From Tillandsia leiboldiana (lineage: Eukaryota; Streptophyta; Magnoliopsida; Poales; Bromeliaceae), in assembly GCA_029204045.2 (NCBI GenBank), contig CM055077.1, forward strand, positions 4,815,932-4,879,931: a stretch of DNA of 64,000 nt. Reading direction: 5' to 3'. Numbering within the stretch: position 1 is the first letter of the stretch; each line of letters begins with the position of its first letter. The notes below the pieces were generated by a model, which searched no databases, was not told the origin of the DNA, and was given only the letters and a program-made list of their open reading frames with translations. The position numbers and the translations under genes were made by a program. Below are positions 57,149-64,000 of the stretch, piece by piece.

Positions 57149-57619
57149 TGTAACGATTCGGTCCGCTAGCAATAATAACTCGTTTAGATCTGACGTTCTC
57201 GTCGGCCCAAACACACACACAACCCAAAATTATCCCAAAATTATCAGGCGATATGAGACTTGTTTCGCTAACCCTGTCATCTAGACCCTCGCTAACCCTG
57301 TCATCTAGACCGATATGAGACTTGTTTCGCTAACCCTGTCATCTAGACCCTCGCTAACCCTGTCATCTAGACCGATATGAGACTTGTTTCGCTAACCCTG
57401 TCATCTAGACCCGGAATCAGCCGAAATTCGTCACACACTTTCGGTTGGTGATTGGCTTTGATACCAAATGTAATGATCCGGTCCACTAGCAATAAAAACT
57501 CGTTGGGTCCAAGTCCTAGCCCAAAATACTTAAGCCCATTAATTATTATTAGTGTCCAAATGATTATATACCCAATCACAATTCATTCTCATCCGATGTG
57601 GGACTATTGGGGTGTCACA
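57149..57619 (-). mobile_element. Third TRIM copy, rearranged
   Basis: Minus strand: a complete LTR at 57619-57469 (TGTGACACCCCAATAGTCCC to GGATCATTACA), then a PBS-like TTTGGTATCAAAGCC (57468-57454). The internal part has expanded by a tandem repeat (57249-57412). The far LTR keeps only its last roughly 35 bp (57183-57149). Same family as 40698-44701. Confidence 0.85.
57249..57412 (-). repeat. 62-bp tandem repeat inside the TRIM
   Basis: Units start at 57249, 57311 and 57373 (CGATATGAGACTTGTTTCGC...). Each complete unit contains CGCTAACCCTGTCATCTAGAC twice in part, so a shorter duplication came first. Confidence 0.9.
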
Positions 57620-58895
57620 CTACTCAAATTTTTTTAAAAAAAATTCTTATTTTCTGCCTGGACCCCGTTTGTCACATTCTTGTCTGCCCGTCCCCTCCGC
57701 TTCTGCTATCGTCACTGCCTTATTCTCTTCCTCCACTGTCGCCTCTCTCCACAGCGTCACTTCCTCTGTTGCTCCGTGCATAACTCACCCACGGTCCTGC
57801 CTCTGCCACCCCTACCAACGCTATGGCCCTTCCTGCCGACTCAAATTAAACTAATTAATTTTGCTTAGTAATAACTAGGGATGATATCTAATATATTCTT
57901 CAAAATTTTAAAAATATCTAATATATTTCTAGTGGATCAAAATATCCTAATTGATTTTCAAAAATTCATTCAACTACACAATATACCCTAGGGTTTACTA
58001 ATAGAATTTCCCGTTTAGAAGGGTATTTTGAAAATAGATGGGCAAATTTAAAAATTTTGCATAGTATTGAAGGATATATAAGCAAAAGCCTCCTTTTCTA
58101 TTAGTTTTGTTAACTAATTTTATTTAGTTTGATTTTTATTTGTCAATTTTTACAACTAATAAGAGAGCTAGTGTTTATATTTAATTTATTTGATTAGTAT
58201 TTTGATCTCCGGTCGTCATTTTTAAGTTAGTAATTTTGATTAATAATATTTTAATAAGAAACAAAATAATGTCTAAATTTTAATTAATAATATTTTAATA
58301 AGAAACAAAATAATGTCTAAATGTAGTTTAATTTGATTTAATTTAGTTTGTAATTTTATTTTTTTTTTATTGGACAAATGGTGTGGAGACTTTGAGGGCT
58401 AGACAAGATTATTGCTCAAGCATCCTCATGCCAAATTCACAACAATAGAGGTGGAGGAGGATAAGAGAAAGGAAGAGAGGATGAAGGGATGTGCTACTAG
58501 GATGATAGTGGGCTTCTACATCTTAGTGGGTGGTTGGGAAGCTAGTATGATATAAGAAATGAAAATAAACAAAGAGCTAAATCTAACGGTGGAAAACTAG
58601 GTACCAAATGCTTGGTACTATCGATAGCACACACATAGCATTTGGTACTATCGATAGCACACACATAGTACTAAGTATTCGGTGCTATTAAGTTTTAACT
58701 TTTTTTTGTTAGATTTTTTTTATTATTATTATTTTCATCTTTTAAATTATACTATTCCACCAACCATCTACTAAATCTTTAGGGACCACTATCATTCTAA
58801 CTGTATATCTCTTCATCCAAATGTCGAAAATCTAATAATACTAATTACGTACTTAGTAGTATTAATAATATTCTAGCCTAATTATATATATATAT
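57620..58895. other. AT-rich intergenic DNA, no gene
   Basis: Short frames at 57598-57868 are Ser/Pro/Cys-rich with no motif. A 30-bp tandem duplication (TTGGTACTATCGATAGCACA...) lies near 58610-58670, and a 36-bp duplication (TAATATTTTAATAAGAAACA...) near 58240-58320. Confidence 0.5.
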
Positions 58896-59409
58896 AGTGC
58901 AGCTGGTATGCTTTTATAAGCACGAAGATCTCTGTGGTTATAAATCGTTTTCTATGTTGGGACTTCCGAATCGACAATCGGCTTTGTTAGACTTGATTTA
59001 GAGTACTTGAAATGTCTAGAAAATAAATTTTATAATTTTTCAATATCAAATGCCTAATGATTGAATGAGCTCAAAATCAACAAGTAAAAGTACAAATCTC
59101 ACAAAATGTGATGATAGGACACTAAATTTAAGATTAAAAATATTAATCTTGGTTTATATAATATAAATAATTTTCTATCAAAATTTTACGTGATTTGAAT
59201 ATTTCTACATAGTTTAACTTACAAACGGTGCATCACGATTATTAAAATTGTTGATTTTGAGTGTTTTCGATACTAAACAAATAATATCGAAAAATTACGA
59301 AATTTATTTTTTAGGTATTTCAAATATTCTGGATCAAGTCTAACGGAGCCAATCGTCGACTCAAAAGTCCCAACATAAAAAATGACTTATAAGCATGGCG
59401 GGTTCTGTG

Positions 59410-59412
<3 letters not shown>
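58896..59412. mobile_element. Long-arm MITE inserted in a (TA)n tract
   Basis: Left arm from GTGCAGCTGGTATGCTTTTA through TTGGGACTTCCGAATCGAC and GTTAGACTTGATTTAGAGTA is mirrored on the right by GGATCAAGTCTAACGGAGCC, GACTCAAAAGTCCCAAC and ATGGCGGGTTCTGTGC. Arms are about 200 bp. Both outer ends touch TA repeats, consistent with a TA target. Confidence 0.75.

Positions 59413-59479
<67 letters not shown>
59413..59479. repeat. (TA)n microsatellite
   Basis: About 33 TA dinucleotides between the MITE and an LTR terminus; a shorter TA tract lies on the other side of the MITE (58883-58895). Confidence 0.95.
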
Positions 59480-59483
<4 letters not shown>

Positions 59484-59630
59484 ACACCCTAGATTTTGAA
59501 ACTGGTCTAATTTTTTTTTTTTTTAGAGTTTAATCTTTATCTCAGGACGCGACAGATCGCCACGTGCATAGGAGACCCTCTGTCTGCTGGGACAGAGTCT
59601 CCCCTATACACGCACGGCTAAGCATCTAGA
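59480..59630 (-). mobile_element. End piece of an LTR related to the outer LTR at 18574
   Basis: TGTCACACCCTAGATTTTGA with CAGGACGCGACAGATCGCCACG and ATACACGCACGGCTA matches the order of words at 18574-18730. It is therefore the terminal 150 bp of a minus-strand LTR. It is cut by the SIRE-type element at 59631. Confidence 0.75.
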
Positions 59631-59852
59631 TGTTACGGAATTTGAGTTGGCGTAGTTTCGTGAAAGTCTCAAGTCTTGAAGATTGAAGGTGAAGAAAGTT
59701 GGATCATTTAACTCAATCTCAAGAAAGAAGAATTCAAAAGGATCAGGTATGTTTAACTAAATATTTTGTGTGATCCGAATACTTCTTGTAGTGTAGAAAC
59801 ACTTGGAAGAATCTTTCATTGCATAAAAATCAAAAACTGGACTTGGGACATG

Positions 59853-60142
59853 TTCAGGATCCGGATCAGGTTGTTCGATCCGGATCCTGAAGGTGGTTCG
59901 TTCATACACCAGTTCAATCCGGATCGTAGTCTCATGATCCGGATCCCGAACAGTGAGTTTACCATTTTCCTTGAACGATCCGGATCATGCTTCGCAATCC
60001 GGATCCCGAACGTTGATGTTTGGTAAACTGTATGAACGATCCGGATCGTGCACTTCGATCCGGATCCCGAACCTTCGTTTTTCTGGAACTGGCTGTCTCG
60101 TTACGACGATCCGGATCCTAGCTAGTCCGATCCGGATCGCCG
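59853..60142 (+). repeat. Five paired GATCCGGATC modules
   Basis: Ten decamers in five pairs, 8-11 bp between partners and about 25-35 bp of unrelated sequence between pairs. Pair 1 has a perfect 15-bp stem (TTCAGGATCCGGATC with its complement). The others are lengthened by GAAC and CCCGAAC flanks. Confidence 0.92.
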
Positions 60143-60353
60143 TCCGTAAAATTTCCAGAAATGTTAGGTTTTTGATTCTTATCTCCTTCCTAGGGTTTCT
60201 AACCTATAAATACACCCTATGACTCCTTTTCTAGGGTGAATCCACATAGTCTTTAGCCGTCATTTTCATATACCATTTTATACGGCTATAGATCCACATA
60301 TAGAGAAGAAAGGAAATCATTAGAGAATACTCTATGTTTCTTCATCTATATTG

Positions 60354-60451
60354 ATTAGTTTGATTCTAGGTTTTCATACTCACATCTCGAGTTGAATCAA
60401 ACTAATGAATACTTAGATGGTATTTCCGATCTATCTTTGATCTAAGTATTC
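60354..60451 (+). repeat. Two consecutive perfect hairpins (13 bp and 12 bp)
   Basis: ATTAGTTTGATTC (60354-60366) pairs with 60394-60406; GAATACTTAGAT (60407-60418) pairs with 60440-60451. Loops are 27 and 21 nt. The second stem starts at the base after the first ends, favouring stacking in RNA. Confidence 0.92.
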
Positions 60452-60495
60452 GGCGGATCATCACCACCCAAAACAACGATTTACCCCAAAAATCG

Positions 60496-60672
60496 CGCGT
60501 GGATTCGCGTGTCCTTGTGGATTCAAGGTTCAACCGCTCTCGTGGATTCGGAGCGAGGCACGTTCGTGGATTCGAAGGGTGCTATTGGGTGAAGACCGTG
60601 GATTCGGTCGGACGTCGTGGATTCGACGTTGGATGCCGTGGATTCGGCGTTGGGCGCAGATCGTGGATTCGA
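60496..60672 (+). repeat. Array of eight TGGATT-loop mini-hairpins
   Basis: Loops at 60500, 60518, 60543, 60567, 60599, 60618, 60639 and 60664. Stems: CGCG/CGCG, CCTTG/CAAGG, CTCTCG/CGGAG (bulged), TTCG/CGAA, GACCG/CGGTC, ACGTCG/CGACGT, ATGCCG/CGGCGT (one G-U), TCG/CGA. The loop is invariant while the stems differ. Confidence 0.9.
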
Positions 60673-60977
60673 GAAGCGTCGCGGAGCGAGCGGAGAAGAT
60701 CCTCTAGGAGCGTATGGAAAAGGTTGAGTCGTAAGTGTGTGCGGTAAATCACCTTGTACGTGTTTTAATTCTAGTGGATTTCTGCCGTGTTATCGGTCCC
60801 GTGGTTTTTTACTCCGGTGATGGAGTTTTCCACGTAAAAATCTTGCGTATTATTTTTATTTCCGCATTGGGTTTTATCGCAACGATTTTTTGAGTGTTTA
60901 TACGTTTACACCTATTCACCCCCCTCTAGGTGTTTTTTTTCCCCTATTTAGATCCGTATTACATATAACCCAACAAG

Positions 60978-60989
60978 TGGTATCAGAGC
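60978..60989 (+). promoter_or_regulatory. Primer binding site, initiator tRNA-Met
   Basis: TGGTATCAGAGC two bases after the LTR end, as in the minus-strand relative at 8361-8350. Confidence 0.95.
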
Positions 60990-61008
60990 GGGAATAGGGT
61001 TGTAAACA

Positions 61009-63735
61009 ATGGTTGAAGGTGGAAACATCAACCGACCCCCATTCTTCGATGGAACTAATTATGCGTACTGGAAAGTACGGATGAAAGCCTTTTTAATTTC
61101 CATCGACGAACGGGTGTGGCAATCAATTGAATTAGGATGGTCTAATCCAACTGAATTTAATGGTGATGTTCGCACCTTAAAACCTAGGTCGAAATGGACC
61201 AAGGAAGAGTTAGATTCATCTTCTTACAATGGCAAGGGAATTAATGCTATTTTTAATGCCTTATCTCAAACTGAATTCTCTCGCGTCTCGGCATGTGAGA
61301 CTGCGAAAGAAATCTGGGATGTTCTTCAGGTTACACATGAGGGAACTAACCTCGTGAAGATTCAGAAACTGCAAATGCTTACGAGCAAGTTTGACTCTAT
61401 CTTAATGGCAGAAAATGAATCTTTCACGGACTACTATACACGATTGCAAGACATCGTAAACTCATGTGCTAATCTGGGATAGAAGATTCCAGAATTTAAG
61501 ATTGTAAGAAAAATCTTAAGAACTCTTACTGAACGATTTCGCCCAAAGGTTACTGCCATTGAAACTATTAAACACCCGGACGAAATACGTGTAGAAGAAT
61601 TAGTTGGTTCATTACAAACTTATGAAATGACATTTACTACTAACAATTCTTCTGGAAAGGCATCCACTTCTAAGTCTTCAGGTTATGCGTTGAAAACAAC
61701 TAAGGAAGAAGACGCGGATACATCCTCCTCAGACGATGACGAGAACCTTTCTATGGAGGAATTTGAGAAGCAGCTCGCTCTCTTGACAAGGAAGTTTCGC
61801 CGCAACTTTCGAAGGGGTAATTCAAGCAAATCTCCATCCTTCGGAAAGTCGAACAAAGGCAAGGGTACTTCAGGTTACAAGTCAAGAAAGCAAGAGAACT
61901 TCTCAAAGGATAAGAAAAGCTCAGAAGGACAACTACAATGCTTCAAATGTCGAGGCTACGGCCACATTGCAACGGAATGTCCTAACAAGTATCCGGCAAA
62001 GAAGAAGGCGATGCAAGTCGTCACTTGGGATGACAACTCAACGTCAAATGAGTCGTCTTCGAGTGATGAAGAAAAAAGCTCCACCGCATTCCACGCGTCC
62101 GTATCTTCACCCTTCATGTGCTTTATGGCAAGTACATCTGAGTCGTTGTCCAACTCCACTGTTGAAAAGAACGCAACGGACAGCGAATCGGATGAGTCGG
62201 AAGGTGAAGATTTTGCTCTAGCCTACCACAGACTTTTGAGGGACTCAAAGAAAGTGGCTAAGCAAAACAAGAGTTTGAGAGGGAGAGTGCATGATCTCGA
62301 AGAAGAAGCAAAAAGAGCGACTTCTCTCTCAAACGCTCTTGAAGTGGAAAGGGAAAACCTGATAAAAGAAAATGCTTCCCTTCAAGAGTCCAATGAGCAA
62401 CTTGAGAAGGAACATACAAATCTGGTGGATAACGCGAATCACTTCTCAAAGCTCTACAACGAGGCTCGACAGGATAACCTGGAAATGACAAAGACCATTT
62501 TCCAACTCAAGAATGACTTACAGCGATTCTCTTCAGGAAGGAGTAAGTTGGATAGACTTCTTGGTCTTGGTCAATCAAATAGGTTCGGCCTCGGATACAC
62601 TCAAACTGGAAACAGTCCAAGTTCGAGTGAGACAGTTTTTGTGCCTCAGTCGGTATCTCCTCCTCCGACACCGAAATTCAAGACAAACAACGACAACAAA
62701 CCTACTTCATCCTCTTTGGGATCGTCAAGATCTAAGGTATGTTTTCGTTGTGGTGTTTCAGGGCACATAAGAAGATATTGCAAGACGGGAGTCGAACGCT
62801 CATCTCAAAGACCTCTTGCAACAACTACCAAAACGGCTCCTCCCCGAAAATCAAAGCAAAACTTTTCAAATGAAAAGAGATTTGGTAGTTCATCGCGCAA
62901 GACGATTACATCAAGGAACAACAATCGCTATAACAAGACGCCTTCACCTAGGCATATAACTTCTCGACCATTACCGACGCACTCCAAAAGGGTTTGGGTG
63001 CGCAAAGGTGAAATTTTCCCTTGTCTTGTTTCCAATGTTTTCTTGCATGCATATGATAGTTCGTCTTGGTATCTGGATAGCGGGTGTTCCCGTCACATGA
63101 CCGGTGACAAAAATAGTTTTCAAAGTCTTGAGAAAATCTCCGGAGGACACGTTGTTTTCGGAGACGGTCGATCTTCCAAAATTGTTGGAAAAGGGACGGT
63201 AGCTATTCCAGATGGCCCGATTTTGAAAAACGTCTTATTTGTTGATGGCCTTAAGACTAACCTCATAAGCATAAGTCAACTTTGCGACAATGGTTTTTCA
63301 GTTAACTTTTCATCGGTTGAATGCGTTGTAACTGATAAGGACCATGTCTTCTTTCTAAAACGGGTTAGATCTGAAAACAATTGTTATGTTGTTCCTAATA
63401 AATTTTCTGAAAATTGTAACTTAGCCGCTTTGAATAATGAAACTCTTTGGCATGAAAGGCTAGGTCACTTAAATTTTAAGGAACTTACTAGAATTTCAAA
63501 CAAGGACGTGGTCAAGGGGATTCCAAAGCTTTTATTTAAACAAAACGTTGTGTGTGGTGGTTGCCAAAAGGGAAAACAGTCTAGGACTGCACACAAGAAC
63601 TTGAACCACGTTGGTACAAAACGGCCCTTGGAACTTTTGCACATGGACTTAATGGGGCCGACCCGTCAACCATCTTTGGGAGGTAAATGGTACATCTTTT
63701 TATTGTTGATGATTTCTCTCGGTTTTCTTGGGTAG
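61009..63735 (+). pseudogene. SIRE-type gag, protease and pre-integrase, broken by TAG and a frameshift
   Basis: Starts MVEGGNINRPPFFDGTNYAY 19 bases after the PBS. UBN2 gag domain to about residue 215, with TAG at 61480-61482 where the relative has Glu (NLGEK). The frame then continues from 61483: CCHC knuckle CFKCRGYGHIATEC (about 61940), coiled coil (about 62260-62540), and second knuckle CFRCGVSGHIRRYC (about 62740). Next are the protease active site WYLDSGCSRHMTG (about 63070-63107) and the GAG-pre-integrase HHCC (LWHERLGHLNFKEL to CGGCQKGKQSRTAHK, about 63450-63590). A lost base near 63706 ends the frame early, just after integrase begins. Protease is what the minus-strand copy lacks. 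Confidence 0.92.
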
Positions 63736-64000
63736 CATTTTTAAAAGAGAAAGCTGATACGTTTGACTCTTTTCATGAGATTTGCCATCGTATTATGATT
63801 GAAAAGAATGAAAAGATCATTCGTGTTAGAAGTGATAGAGGTGGAGAATTCATAAATTCAAAATTTATTGATTTTTGCACTTCAAATGGAATCAAACATG
63901 AATTCTCGGCACCCTATACACCTCAGCAGAATGGTGTTGTTGAGCGCAAGAACAGGGTTGTTCAAGAGATGGCGCGTGTGATGCTTCATAGCCGGAATTT
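63690..64000 (+). pseudogene. Copia integrase core, cut by the window end
   Basis: After the lost base the integrase continues in another frame: DDFSRFSWVAFLKEKADTFD, RSDRGGEFINSKF (second Asp) and QQNGVVERKNRVVQEMARVM (Glu), to the last base. Here the NGVVERKNR motif is canonical, unlike the changed version in the minus-strand copy. It inserts element DNA into the genome. Confidence 0.9.

Larger units (their letters stand above)
59631..60975 (+). mobile_element. SIRE-type 5' LTR (1345 bp)
   Basis: From TGTTACGGAA to CCCAACA. Five paired GATCCGGATC modules (59853-60142), TATAAATA (60204-60211), two long hairpins (60354-60451), eight TGGATT-loop hairpins (60496-60672), then U5. Layout identical to 8364-9650 apart from module number. 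Confidence 0.92.
59631..64000 (+). mobile_element. Second SIRE-type Ty1/copia element, runs off the window
   Basis: Plus strand: LTR 59631-60975, PBS 60978-60989, gag 61009 onward, protease, GAG-pre-integrase and the start of integrase to 64000. Same family as 3780-9650 but with the protease region intact. Two lesions are seen: a TAG in gag (61480-61482) and a one-base deletion near 63706. RT, RNase H and 3' LTR, if present, lie beyond the window. Confidence 0.92.

Overview
This window is nuclear DNA from a flowering plant, most likely a monocot: the one host gene has a very GC-rich, intronless coding region set in AT-rich flanks. The species cannot be named from the sequence; pineapple or another commelinid would be a first guess only. 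Nearly everything else is transposable elements, mostly LTR retrotransposons nested in each other. The only gene that looks intact is a class II (CIN/TCP4-type) TCP transcription factor at 47979-48866 with a miR319-type target site.

Layout. 1-584 is a minus-strand fragment of a SIRE-type Ty1/copia gag, an exact second copy of 7166-7749, ending at a 100-N gap (589-688). 689-2621 holds a decayed coiled-coil retroelement ORF. 3780-9650 is a decayed minus-strand SIRE-type element (RNase H, RT, integrase, gag, PBS, 5' LTR) that has lost its protease. 9651-13717 is a patchwork of a Tekay/Del-type LTR piece, another LTR-like piece, a TRIM and the RNase H of an Angela-like copia, whose 3' LTR starts at 13738.

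15573-45045 is a nest that can be unpicked with target-site duplications (TSDs). A copia gag is split by a solo LTR (15573-18383, TSD GCACG) and again at 18573/39633 by a block of about 21 kb. That block is best read as one minus-strand solo LTR (18574 to 39632) that itself took in three insertions: a solo LTR at 19293-22408 (TSD CCTCA), a solo LTR at 22618-25170 (TSD GCGGA/ACGGA) and a two-LTR Tekay/Del-type element at 26133-37895 (4.15-kb LTRs, tRNA-iMet PBS, wrecked pol). The copia 3' LTR was then hit by a TRIM (40698-44701, TSD AATTA), whose own 3' LTR was split by another solo LTR (41021-44549).

45050-59480 is AT-rich gene-flanking DNA with the TCP gene, two related fold-back elements, several MITE-like elements, a third TRIM copy and (TA)n tracts. 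59631-64000 is a second, plus-strand SIRE-type element cut by the window end.

The most unusual signal is structural. Several LTRs carry arrays of short hairpins in which the loop is conserved while the stems differ from unit to unit but stay complementary. Examples are eight TGGATT-loop hairpins in the SIRE LTR leader, five TTGAGTATC-like loops in the 41021-44549 LTR, and a 60-bp tandem repeat with a changing stem at 21541-21780. SIRE LTRs and an unrelated LTR also carry paired self-complementary decamers (GATCCGGATC or GTACCGGTAC) about 20 bp apart, repeated two to five times. All structural and family calls were made by reading the sequence by eye; no search, alignment or folding program was run.
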